From positions 1-21,813 of the forward strand of contig CAMSEX010000006.1 of assembly GCA_947057875.1 (NCBI GenBank): DNA of 21,813 bases, read 5' to 3'. A program made the translations under genes and the position numbers. Below, in pieces: positions 7,615-16,554 of this stretch; the first letter of the stretch is position 1, and each line of letters begins with the position of its first letter. Under the pieces are notes generated by a model that saw only the letters and a program-made list of their open reading frames with translations, was not told the DNA's origin and made no database searches. This stretch comes from an uncultured Clostridium sp. (GTDB lineage: Bacteria > Bacillota > Clostridia > TANB77 > CAG-508).

Positions 7615-10006
7615 TTATTTCTTTACCACTTTTGCAATAATTACTGTTATATCATCTCTGGCAACTCCAAAATTATTGTCAATCGCTTCCGCTACAATTA
7701 AATCTGCTACTTTCTGCACATTTGTTGTACTAATATTTTTAATATAATCTTCTATCCAATTATCTTTACCATGGTCCTGCATTTCTAGCAAACCATCACT
7801 ACACATAATAATGATATCCCCATCTGTAACCTCCATTGTCTGCACTTCTAATTCTGTTTGTTCTAATGTGCCAACTGGAGCTGTTTGTGATTTTACAATT
7901 CGGATACTTTTCTTATTTTTAATATACGTATTACATGCACCACTCTTTGCAAATTTGACATCCCCTTTGTACAAATCTAAAATAGCAAAATCCAATGTTG
8001 AATACATATCTGAAGCTGTATTAAAATTCACTTTATCATTAATAAAATTAATGACTTCATCATTGTCGAAACCATTTGTCAACATTTCTTCTAACATCTG
8101 AATAGCAATTTTACTACTTTTGCGAGCTTCTCGACCGCTCCCCATACCATCACTAATGGCTAACAAATATTTTCCGTCCTGTAATCTCATTTGCAAATTG
8201 CAATCTCCTGAAACGGTACTTCCTTCTTTTGTAACCTTACTACTCCCTACTTTTAAAACAAACTTGTCCTCACTCATATACGTTTGTACATAATTTGCTT
8301 TTTTACTATCTTCTTTAGCAAACTCCATTTTTACATTTAATGCCTTACTAAGCATTGTTGCCACTAATTCCACTACTTGTTTATCTTTTGCTTTATCATT
8401 CATAAAAACAAGATCCACAATATATTTCTCATTTTGAGCTTGTTTCATTTCTACAGAAATAACATTCTGAAATTTATTTTTTAGCAAAATCAATATCTCT
8501 TTTTCTTTTTTAGAAAACTTCGTTTTTGGTGTCTTTTCATTCGTTTCAATACTTTTTCTTATAGCTTTTGACACATTCTCCAAACTTTTCTTCATTGACC
8601 TTGCATTTTTATTTTTCTCTTGTCTTTTAGTAATTTCAATTTGCAACATTTTATAAGAACGATTAATCATTTTTATCATTTCTTGTAAATCATTTTTTAT
8701 CATTTCATCTTGTACAACAATATAATTGTTATGTTTTTTTAAAATTTCAACTAAATCATTTTCCAACAAAATATCTGTAGCTTGCAATGCTTGGAAAATA
8801 TCTTCTGCCATTTTTGTGTCTTCTGCTAAAATATCTTCACAAAACATATTCATTTCAATTTCTTCTAGATTACCAAATAAAATATCTTTAAAATCTTCTA
8901 TTAGATCGCCCATTTCTTCTTGAGAATCTGATACCATTTCAGAAATAGTATCAGAAATCATATTTAATTTGTTAATCATCTCTTCATTTTGAGATAATCG
9001 ATTTTCACCCAAATCGGTCAACAATTTATTTTTTCCAACTAAATCTTCAATTTCAATTTTAATACGATTTGGCACCAAAAGCAAGCCCAAAGCAGCAATA
9101 AAAATCTCTCTAAAATATACTATTTTTATTGTGTCTCCATTGCTCAAATAAATTAGCAAACTATTCCCCAACATGAACCCAACTATCACACCAATTTTAC
9201 CAAATTTATTCAAAATTCCAGCCAAAATCCCTGAAACTGCAAACACTGCAATTTGCAAACCATTTTGCAATTCTATCATCGAAAGAATGAGTCCCATACT
9301 AAGCCCAGCTACTGAACCAACCAATAGCCCATTTTTCCAGCCAAGTAGCATAACCAAAAATACAATCACAATATTGCTCAAATGCAAACCAAATATTGTC
9401 ACTTGATTAAAAATCATGCTTGCAATTGAAAAAATAATCGTCGCACCAATAATTTCTTCTAACGCAAACGCTTTTTTTACTCTCCAATTTTTGATAACAG
9501 CTAGTCCGATTTACAAATATTTTATAAAAAACATAAGTTAACGCCCCACTCACTAATGCCATAAAAACATCATATGTAAGAACAATTCCTCTTATATTTT
9601 GAAAAAATGAAACCAAAAAAACTGCTAAAAATAACTTTTTTCCTGTTTTCAATAATTCATTTCTTTCTTCTACAGCAACTTTGGGCTTAAAAATAAGCAC
9701 AAGTGCAAAATATATAATTGAACTTAGCACAAAATTCAAAAATGCAGCTATTCCATTTCCAGCAAGTGTTCCTATTGCTCCTGCCAAAATCACACCAAAA
9801 ACTGGCACACCACTGCTTAAAGTCGCAGCTACCATAGCTAGTCCAAATGGCGCAATTTCTTCTTCTATTGACAACATTGACATCACTAAAGTCAAAACAA
9901 ATAGGACTAAATTTTGCGCTTTCAAAAACTCCTTCATAATGAATTTCATTTTACTAATTTTAGTATTTTCCTGTGCTTCAGCACGTTCTGTTATATTTTG
10001 AAACAT
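7615..10006 (-). CDS. spoIIE: stage II sporulation protein E, with +1 shift at CGG
   Basis: SpoIIE is the membrane phosphatase that dephosphorylates SpoIIAA and so activates sigma-F in the forespore. The N-terminal part has several membrane segments, the middle is helical, and the C-terminal PP2C domain carries AISDGMGSGREARKSS and IIMCSDGLLEM. The frame breaks once at CGG (9508-9506). Reading 166 codons to VN, skipping the C at 9508 and continuing from GGA gives VN-G-LAVIKNW, then the rest of the membrane domain and the phosphatase: 796 aa, close to the 827 aa of B. subtilis SpoIIE. Without the shift the product ends at 9407 with 33 unrelated residues. The ATG at 10006 has AGAGGTGG 5 nt upstream. 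Confidence 0.93.
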
Positions 10007-10315
10007 CCTTAACCACCTCTACTTTTCAAATACTTTGTTCTTCTTTATTAAATCATGAACCTAATTATTTTTGTGTCGAATTTACAAACAAATATTGAAA
10101 AAGTCTTCTACAATTTGTGATAATTTTATATATATTTTATTACATTTATAGCAAAAACACAAGTATTAATTTTAAAAATGACAAAAAATATTGTCGAATT
10201 ATAGTCTTGACATAAAAATCATTTACACTTTGTTAAACTAATCTCATTATTTTTTTACAATTTTTGTTCTATTTTAAAAAAAGTCGCATATATACTCAAT
10301 AGAATGGAGGAAATT
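10007..10315. promoter_or_regulatory. divergent spoIIE/ylbJ control region with two Spo0A boxes
   Basis: This 309-bp very AT-rich gap separates the divergent sporulation genes spoIIE and ylbJ. TGTCGAA, the Spo0A-binding box, occurs at 10074-10080 and as TTGTCGAA at 10191-10198, both on the plus strand. Spo0A~P control of spoIIE is established in Bacillus and Clostridium, which supports the match. A TTGACA at 10207-10212 points toward ylbJ but has no good -10 at 17 bp. AT-rich TATATA stretches near 10125-10140 could hold the spoIIE -10. No gene is seen in the gap. Confidence 0.6.
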
Positions 10316-11311
10316 ATGCGATTTATTGTCATTTCAGTAAAAAAATATTTTTTTACAGTTCTATTTTTATTATTTACATTAACCCTTATTTTATTTTCAG
10401 CTAATAATTTAGAAGCAGCCAGAAACGGCTTAACTTTATGGGCAAATTCCATTGTGCCAACCCTTTTCCCGTTTTTTGTTGCCACCGAATTATTATGCAA
10501 AACAAATTTCATCTATTTGCTTGGAAAAGCCCTAAATCGATTTATGAAACCTATTTTCAATGTTCCAGGAGAAAGTGCTATAGCCATTATTATGGGGATT
10601 ATCAGTGGTTACCCTGTTGGTGCCAAAGTAGTTTGCAATTTGTATGAGCATAAAATCTGCTCAAAAGCAGAAGCTGAGCGCTTAATCGCCTTTACAAATA
10701 ATTCTGGTCCTATTTTTATATTAGGTTCTGTTGGAGTGTCTCTTTTAGGAAATGTTGCTCTCGGAAAAACACTTCTCATCAGCCACATTATTTCCTCACT
10801 TTTAGTTGGGCTTATCTTTCGTTTTTGGAAAAAAAATACAGTTGATATTACTTTTAGAAATTATCGTTCAGAAAGTAAAGAATTAATTAAAGTTGCCAAT
10901 CTTGGCGAAATTTTAGGAGAATCCATCAAAAAATCTATTTCTACAATCTTATCCATTGGTGGCTTTGTGGTACTATTTTCCGTTATTATTTCTATTTTAT
11001 CTAGCTTAGAAATTTTGACTGGAATAGCTCATTTTCTAGCAAACTTTGGAATCCCTTATGACATTGTTTTAAGCATTCTAACTGGAACCATTGAAATGAC
11101 AAATGGAATTAATATTGCTAGCACCTGTTATAGCACTTTGCCAATTCCTTGTCTTTTGACTTGTAGCTTTCTTTTAGGAATTGGCGGACTCTCTGTACTA
11201 TTGCAAGTCTTCTCTGTTATCTCAAAATCTAGAATTTCTATTAGACCTTACTTTTACGGAAAACTTTTACAAAGTATATTTTCTGTTATCCTCACTCTTA
11301 TTTTATTATAA
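10316..11311 (+). CDS. ylbJ: sporulation integral membrane protein YlbJ
   Basis: A 331-aa polytopic membrane protein of the YlbJ group, with nucleoside-recognition (Gate) domain-like segments. In B. subtilis ylbJ is a sporulation gene needed for proper spore formation, with links to dipicolinate transport complexes. Matching features are WANSIVPTLFPFFVATELL, GIISGYPVGAKV, and LIAFTNNSGPIFILGSVG. Hydrophobic segments run throughout. The ATG at 10316 is preferred over the one at 10304 because GGAGGA lies directly between them. It is divergent from spoIIE and its last 14 nt overlap the 3' end of the convergent GH30 gene. Confidence 0.9.
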   Translation: MRFIVISVKKYFFTVLFLLFTLTLILFSANNLEAARNGLTLWANSIVPTLFPFFVATELLCKTNFIYLLGKALNRFMKPIFNVPGESAIAIIMGIISGYPVGAKVVCNLYEHKICSKAEAERLIAFTNNSGPIFILGSVGVSLLGNVALGKTLLISHIISSLLVGLIFRFWKKNTVDITFRNYRSESKELIKVANLGEILGESIKKSISTILSIGGFVVLFSVIISILSSLEILTGIAHFLANFGIPYDIVLSILTGTIEMTNGINIASTCYSTLPIPCLLTCSFLLGIGGLSVLLQVFSVISKSRISIRPYFYGKLLQSIFSVILTLILL

Positions 11312-12617
11312 AAGTCAAAATAGCATGACTATCTAAATTATCATGAAGAATTTCGCCATTCAAATGCAGATTAAATTCTTGGTTAACCTCATTACGATTT
11401 AGCAAAACAACAACCATAGAATCATCTGCATTTTGAAAAGCACTTCCTTCTATTTTATCTGTAAATTTTGAAAAACCAATCTTTCTTGCCCCTGATTTAA
11501 TATATCTACTAAAATGCCCCATATAATAATACGTTAAATTTTTAATATAACTTGTTTTATCTTGGCTAAGCATGATAGGTGCATTACAATAATTTCGTTT
11601 GTGGTTTGGTCCACCTTTGTGGTCAAGGACCAAATTCCAATCAATAAACCCATTGATACCTGCACTTAAATCGCCAATCGTATCATGAGCGTAGATTTCG
11701 CCATTTTGCACTTCATCCTCTTTGCGAAAATGTGAAAATCCTGTGCACCCTTCTGTGTGAAACAATAATTTATCCGGAAATTGATTTTTCGTTAGCGCAA
11801 TTTCTTCAAAATAATCCCCAGAATACCAATGCATAGCCATGCCAGAAACAGCACTTTCTGCGATTCCAAAAACATCTTTAGCCCTTGTGTATAGCCTTTC
11901 TTTGTTATGGTCCCAAGCCAAAATTTTAGTTTTTATTCCATTTTTTACAAACTCTGGTTCTAAATAACTTTTGGCAAATTTCGCTTCCTCTGCTGCCGAA
12001 TACAAACACGACTCCCAAATTTGTGTTGCATTTGGCTCATTTTGTATTGTCATATAATCAATTTTGATTCCTCTTTTTTGGTATTCCAAAACAAATTTTG
12101 CCAAATATTCGGCATACAAATGTTGATATTTTTCTAACAATTTTCCACCTAAATTCAGCATTTTATTATTTTTCATAAAAGCTGGCGGAGACCACGGCGT
12201 CGCTAAAAATTTCAAATTCGGATTTTTCGCAAGCGCTTTTTTTATCATCGGAATGATATACTCTTCATCTCTTGCAATCAAAAAAGTACTCATATTAGGC
12301 TTTTTCAAATAACTATAACTCGAAAGTGAAAAATCGGTACTTCCGATTGGAATTCTACAAAAATTATATTGTAAGCCATCTCTTGAGAAATAGTCTGCTA
12401 TAATTTTCGTCTCCTGTTCGTCATTTATCTGCGCCAAACAATAGCCAGATGCTTCTGTGAAAGCGCCGCCAAAGCCAACTATTTCCTGCCCTTTTACTTC
12501 TGGATATAAATTTATCAATCCTCGTTCCATGTTTTTCAATTTTCCATTAAATTTAAGCTTATGTACATCCCAAAACAAATTTCTTTTAAAATTCGTCTCC
12601 ACTTTCACAATTTCCAT
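11298..12617 (-). CDS. glycoside hydrolase family 30 (glucosylceramidase-like)
   Basis: A 439-aa retaining beta-glycosidase. The TIM-barrel GH30 pattern is clear: GFGGAFTEA near residue 48, ATPWSPPAFMKNN at 139, acid/base Glu194 in TIQNEPNA, nucleophile Glu289 in LFHTEGCTG, and a small beta-domain at the C-terminus with VVLLNRNE. There is no signal peptide, so it likely acts inside the cell on imported oligosaccharides or glycosides. GGAG lies 6 nt before the ATG. It stands alone, downstream of a large inverted repeat, and overlaps the ylbJ 3' end by 14 nt tail to tail. The exact substrate cannot be read from the sequence. Confidence 0.92.
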   Translation of the reverse strand: MEIVKVETNFKRNLFWDVHKLKFNGKLKNMERGLINLYPEVKGQEIVGFGGAFTEASGYCLAQINDEQETKIIADYFSRDGLQYNFCRIPIGSTDFSLSSYSYLKKPNMSTFLIARDEEYIIPMIKKALAKNPNLKFLATPWSPPAFMKNNKMLNLGGKLLEKYQHLYAEYLAKFVLEYQKRGIKIDYMTIQNEPNATQIWESCLYSAAEEAKFAKSYLEPEFVKNGIKTKILAWDHNKERLYTRAKDVFGIAESAVSGMAMHWYSGDYFEEIALTKNQFPDKLLFHTEGCTGFSHFRKEDEVQNGEIYAHDTIGDLSAGINGFIDWNLVLDHKGGPNHKRNYCNAPIMLSQDKTSYIKNLTYYYMGHFSRYIKSGARKIGFSKFTDKIEGSAFQNADDSMVVVLLNRNEVNQEFNLHLNGEILHDNLDSHAILTFIIK

Positions 12618-12655
12618 TTCAATCTCCTTTACGCCAAAATATCCTATCTAAATTT

Positions 12656-12770
12656 AATGATATTTATTTATTTTTCCGTTTTCCCCATTCAAAAAATTAT
12701 TTAAAAATCAAAGATTTTTATAATTTTTGAATGGTCCCCACAAATCACTTCAAAATAAATAAATATCATT
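12656..12770. repeat. 115-bp nested inverted repeat
   Basis: Perfect 19-bp arms (12656-12674 and 12752-12770, aatgatatttatttatttt and its complement) enclose a second hairpin at 12685-12734. That inner hairpin pairs ccattcaaaaaatt-type sequence with its near complement ending gaatgg around an AAA loop. The whole can fold into one long stem. It lies 7 bp after the vanW-like stop and 38 bp before the GH30 start. There is no clear flanking target duplication and no U-tract at the stem base, so it fits neither a simple terminator nor a proven MITE. Confidence 0.65.
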
Positions 12771-12777
12771 TCATTTT

Positions 12778-14371
12778 TTACTTATATAAATCTCTTGATA
12801 AAAATTCCCTTTTCACTTCTATACCATTTTGCTTATAGACTTTATAGGCATTATACACTTTATAAATTCCGCTTGTTTCCCATAAAACGCGACTCAATCG
12901 TAATTTCATATTCTTGGCTTGAACGAATGCCGTAAATAGCCGCTGTCGCCACTCCATTTTGTACCGCCATTTCGATTTTAACCGGATATTCACGATTATT
13001 CACAAACTGAAAATCGTACCTTCCCCAAACCACTGTTGCATCTTTTCCACCAGCTAAATAGGAAGTAAGAAGCGAATGATTATGACGTTCTGCAATTTCC
13101 AAATTAGCTCCAATTACAGCATCATAAAGCGTTGAAGAAATTTGACAAATGCCACCTGCAAGCCCATCTTCGACTTGCCCATTCACAAAAATCGCCGCAT
13201 TTTTATAACCAGATCCAATCGTTCTTTCGCCAACCACTTCATTAAACGAAAACTTCTCCCCTGGCATTAAAATCGTTCCATTTATTTTTCCCGCAGCTAT
13301 TCGCAAATTCGTGGTACGATTTAGGTTATTCACATAATTCGTACTAAATGTGGATAACTGGTCTGGAAAAACATTCAAATCCTTCACAAAAATATTCGGA
13401 TTTGTAAACTGCAATTTTATCTTATATTGTTCGTTTTTCGGAACAATATTAATATTTTTTTCTGCCTCTTCTATATCAAAATCAACACCAATGACTTGCT
13501 CATAGATTTCAAACGGATTCTCTGTCACGTATGCATTCTGTGGCTCGCGATAAACTTCGCTATGGATTGCTTGCAAGTCAATCTCTTTTGGTAAAATCTC
13601 ATAAGTTGGAATTTGAATTTCTTCGTCAAATTTCCTATTACGCACATTCTCCAAAATCTTATCTTTGAGCTCTTCTTGATTTAAGCCAACACCACTTTTC
13701 CCTGAATTAATAACTAGCACATCATCTTCCACATGGTAATCAAATTCTTGGACTTTTGGCAATTGTTCTTGCAACTGTTGCAGCATCTCATTTAAAATTT
13801 CCTCATTGTACAAAAGCTCTGGCTCAATATCAATCGTATCATTTAGCGTTTTTGCATATTCCCATAAATCTCTTACCACATTTTGCGTTCTTCCAATTGA
13901 ATATGCCTTTTGAATTGCTTTTTCAATATCGAATTTCACACCCAATGCATGCAAATTAATTGGAAAATTTTGCCCTTCATACTGTAAAACCATTTGTTCT
14001 GAAAGCGTATCATTCAAGCTATTAGAAAGTCTATTAGCAGCTTCTTGTGGAGATATTTCGGCAACACTAATTCCAGCTACAAAAACACCTTTTTGAATCA
14101 ATCCATTTTGTAAATGGGAAACATAAAAAATGCTTGTTGCAACAAGTACCAACAAAGCAATATAGGCAATTATAATCATCACTATAACGGCTAAACTTAA
14201 CGTCTTAACTGCTTTCTTCCAACTCTCTTTTTCACGAAAAACTGCTATATCAAGTTTTTTCTTTTTCACAACAATCAGTGCATTTTGCTCTTTTTTTACT
14301 GGCAATAGAGCATTTTTTTCACTCTTTTTTGCCACCTTTTGTTTCTTAGCACTTTTTAATTTTTTTGCCAT
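12778..14371 (-). CDS. VanW-domain, peptidoglycan-binding-like membrane protein, with +1 shift at CGG
   Basis: A membrane-anchored cell-envelope protein. A lysine-rich cytoplasmic N-terminus is followed by one transmembrane helix, a PG_binding_4-type domain (GVFVAGISVAEISPQEA onward), and the VanW domain (TNLRIAAGKINGTILMPGEKFSFN, GGICQISSTLYDA, ERHNHSLLTSYL). I used the ATG at 14371, which has AAGGA upstream; the ATG at 14413 has a weaker site. At CGG (12871-12869) the zero frame ends two codons later. Skipping the C gives NK-G-IYKVYN and a further 29 residues to a stop at 12778, about 530 aa in all. The tail has no fixed motif, so this shift is less certain than those in dnaG and carD. Confidence 0.85.
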
Positions 14372-14462
14372 TTTCCAACATCCTTCTGTATTTAAAACCT
14401 CTATTTTTTGCATCTTTCGTTTTTTTAAATTTAGCCTTTGTGAAAACTTTTAAATTGATTTT

Positions 14463-14471
14463 ACTATATCA
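14463..14471 (-). promoter_or_regulatory. extended -10 promoter of vanW-like gene
   Basis: The minus strand reads TGATATAGT, an extended -10 (TG-N-TATAAT type), about 50-90 nt before the candidate starts. No good -35 is seen at 17 bp. Confidence 0.4.
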
Positions 14472-14504
14472 TAGTTTCGGACAAAAATCCAGAAATTTCT
14501 CCAT

Positions 14505-15518
14505 TTATCTCAAAAAAGTTTTTACCTCTCCTTGACCATTTTCGCACATAATCTCCAAAATACTACCATTTACAATTGGCATTTGTGGCGGAACATGCCC
14601 AATATCAGCCTCTAAAATAACTGGAATATTCAAATTACCAATGGCATCTTTTACAACCTTTGCTAAATCCATCTCATAATCTTCACGAAGTAAAAAAGTC
14701 CTTCCAAAAATAATTCCCTTGCAATGTTTAAAATAGCCAGCATTTTTCATTTGCCATAAATGGCAAAGTACCTGCGGAGTAGACATTTCAAAAATGTCAA
14801 AAAACCACACAATTCCGTCATTTTTATAGGTTTCAATATACTCCTTTACTGTATCATATTTCGTTCCAATCAAATTTATGATTACATCTAAGCAACCACC
14901 AAGGCATCTTCCAGAAAACATCAGATTTTTCTCATTATTTAGATTTTTCCACTGCGTTTCCAAAGTCAAATGATAACTTTCAAAAATTCCTCTTTCATCC
15001 TCTTTTGGCTCACAAACGCCAAAACTTCTCTGAACCACGTTTTCGCCTTGCATTATTTTAAGCGAATTAGTCAATGTTTCAAAAGGTTCTCTCATGCCAT
15101 AATCACGGATATTTTCCCCATAAATAGTGGCAATATCTAAATTAGTAGTTAATACAAATCCCAAATTTGTAATATCCGAAAAACCTTGCAACCATTTAGG
15201 AGATAGCTTTTTCAATCGTTCAAAATCCAAATAATCTAGCATCTCGCAAGCAAAATCTCCTCCTTTTGCACAAATAATCGCTCTCACGCTTTCGTCTTCC
15301 CAAACTTGCATAAATTGCTTCGCACGTTCCTTTGCAGACGAACTTCTAGCATTTTCACAAGTTCTAACGTTTTCCGTTTCCCAAAACTGAAATCCCATTT
15401 TTTGAATATTCTTGATTGCATTATCATATTCTTGCAATTGTTCTTCTTTGCAAAATCCAGCAGATGGCGCTGTAACAGCAATTTTATCGCCTTTTTGAAT
15501 AAATTTCGGATATTTCAT
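14505..15518 (-). CDS. S66-family peptidase, LD-carboxypeptidase-like
   Basis: A 337-aa cytoplasmic protein of the S66 family, whose known members are LD-carboxypeptidases in murein recycling and the microcin-immunity peptidase MccF. Family features: GDKIAVTAPSAG at the N-terminus, PKWLQGFSDITNL, ATIYGENIRDYG, SGRCLGGCLDVI, and DIGHVPPQMPIVNG with the likely catalytic His. The usual nucleophile serine (GGxxS) is not evident: the segment reads KGGDFACEML, with Ala aligned to Ser. It may belong to a divergent or inactive subgroup. An AGGAGG ribosome site and a TTGATT-17-TACAAT promoter precede it. No in-frame CGG. Confidence 0.85.
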   Translation of the reverse strand: MKYPKFIQKGDKIAVTAPSAGFCKEEQLQEYDNAIKNIQKMGFQFWETENVRTCENARSSSAKERAKQFMQVWEDESVRAIICAKGGDFACEMLDYLDFERLKKLSPKWLQGFSDITNLGFVLTTNLDIATIYGENIRDYGMREPFETLTNSLKIMQGENVVQRSFGVCEPKEDERGIFESYHLTLETQWKNLNNEKNLMFSGRCLGGCLDVIINLIGTKYDTVKEYIETYKNDGIVWFFDIFEMSTPQVLCHLWQMKNAGYFKHCKGIIFGRTFLLREDYEMDLAKVVKDAIGNLNIPVILEADIGHVPPQMPIVNGSILEIMCENGQGEVKTFLR

Positions 15519-15543
15519 ATTAGCCTCCTATGACTTTTTTAAT

Positions 15544-15572
15544 ATTGTATGATATTAGCAATTAAAAATCAA
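15544..15572 (-). promoter_or_regulatory. sigma-A promoter of S66 peptidase gene
   Basis: On the minus strand TTGATT (15572-15567), 17-bp spacer, TACAAT (15549-15544), about 25 nt before the start codon. Confidence 0.7.
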
Positions 15573-15591
15573 GTAAAATTTCAAAACTCAT

Positions 15592-15634
15592 CCATAAAAA
15601 CACTAAGCAGGATACCTCAATTCCAGTATCCTGC
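15592..15634 (-). terminator. terminator after patatin-like gene
   Basis: Perfect 9-bp arms gcaggatac (15607-15615) and gtatcctgc (15626-15634) around a 10-nt loop. On the minus strand the stem is followed by TTAGTGTTTTTATG. It lies 22 nt after the patatin stop. Confidence 0.75.
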
Positions 15635-15656
15635 CTGTGCTAAATATTTGATAATT

Positions 15657-16403
15657 TTAGATTTCTTCTAATTTTCTCAAAAAATCATTTTTCTGCTTTT
15701 CCATTTTGCGATATCCAAACTCAAATGCTTTAAGAACAGATATTCTTCCTCCCAACATTCCAAACTGCTCTGTGTATGGATCAAATAATAAATCCGTTTT
15801 CTCATTTTGCGGAAAACGCGCCCGTTTATTCCATAAATTTTTCTTTAAACTAGAAGGATTTTCATAGGAAAATGTCACATTTTTCGCCCCTGGATTTAAA
15901 GGTGGATTCAAAGTTAATCCTCCATCAAATATCCATGAGATTTTACAATAATATTGATTACCACGGCTAAATATGCTCGGTAAATATAACCCCGGAACCG
16001 AACAAGACGCAACAATAATATCTGCAACAGGCATTTCGCCTGCATTTTCCTGTGTCATAATATTAGGAAAATACTTGCTAACTGGTGTTACAGATATAAA
16101 ACATTCTTTAGGCAGATTTTTGAATTTCACATCACCCAAAAAACATTTAATTTTCTTCCGCATAATTTCCTTCCCCACAATTGGCGTGCTAAATAAAAGT
16201 GCATTATCTGCCAAAAAATCCAGAATTTCCATTATGCTTTTTCCTAGCGACAGACTAACCACAATCAATGAGCCCATGCTTGCAGCCGAATAGGTGTCAG
16301 TCTTTTTGCTAATTTCATTGTGAACAGCAGCATAGCCACCAAAAGCAATCAATGTTGATAAACCACCACCTACAATAGCAACATTTAATTTCCGTCTTTC
16401 CAT
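15657..16403 (-). CDS. patatin-like phospholipase, divergent; three in-frame CGG codons
   Basis: A 248-aa patatin-like acyl hydrolase. Visible motifs are the glycine loop VGGGLS near residue 11, the nucleophile Ser42 in AASMGS (first Gly of GxSxG replaced by Ala), ASCSVPGLYLP at 132, and the dyad Asp160 in FDGGLTLNPP. It is shorter and less canonical than typical members. It has its own perfect promoter and its own terminator, so it is a single-gene unit. It contains three CGG codons in the needed frame (Arg4 at 16394, Arg82 at 16160, Arg194 at 15824). If CGG always shifted in this host, translation would stop two codons after residue 4. This suggests recent acquisition or context-dependent decoding. 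Confidence 0.75.
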   Translation of the reverse strand: MERRKLNVAIVGGGLSTLIAFGGYAAVHNEISKKTDTYSAASMGSLIVVSLSLGKSIMEILDFLADNALLFSTPIVGKEIMRKKIKCFLGDVKFKNLPKECFISVTPVSKYFPNIMTQENAGEMPVADIIVASCSVPGLYLPSIFSRGNQYYCKISWIFDGGLTLNPPLNPGAKNVTFSYENPSSLKKNLWNKRARFPQNEKTDLLFDPYTEQFGMLGGRISVLKAFEFGYRKMEKQKNDFLRKLEEI

Positions 16404-16462
16404 AAAAAATCATCCTTTCTTTTTTCTAAAAAATTGAATATACAATAAGTTTCCTTATTTTC

Positions 16463-16491
16463 ATTATAATATATTTTACATCATTTGTCAA
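16463..16491 (-). promoter_or_regulatory. consensus sigma-A promoter of patatin-like gene
   Basis: On the minus strand TTGACA (16491-16486), 17-bp spacer, TATAAT (16468-16463): a perfect consensus match about 60 nt before the start codon. Confidence 0.85.
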
Positions 16492-16514
16492 ATAAAAACA
16501 CCTCACAAGTTCCC

Positions 16515-16544
16515 TAAAATCAACAAAGACACGGTTTTCCGTGC
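16515..16544 (-). terminator. terminator after rpoD
   Basis: On the minus strand GGCACGG, AAAA loop, CCGTGTC (one G-U pair), followed by TTTGTTGATTTT. It starts about 11 nt after the rpoD stop and closes the dnaG-rpoD unit. Confidence 0.8.
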
Positions 16545-16554
16545 CCTCTAATTC

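Noticed and set aside
7615..9417. SpoIIE C-terminal part as an independent phosphatase gene from MIFNQV
   Set aside because: No ribosome site and the start falls inside a membrane segment; it is the continuation of the upstream frame after the shift.
12656..12770. Simple rho-independent terminator for the vanW-like gene
   Set aside because: The fold is 115 nt, AT-rich at the base, and lacks a following U-run.
15657..16403. Three CGG shifts in the patatin gene adding up to a restored frame
   Set aside because: The segments between the CGG codons carry patatin motifs in the zero frame, and a shift at the first CGG meets a stop two codons later.
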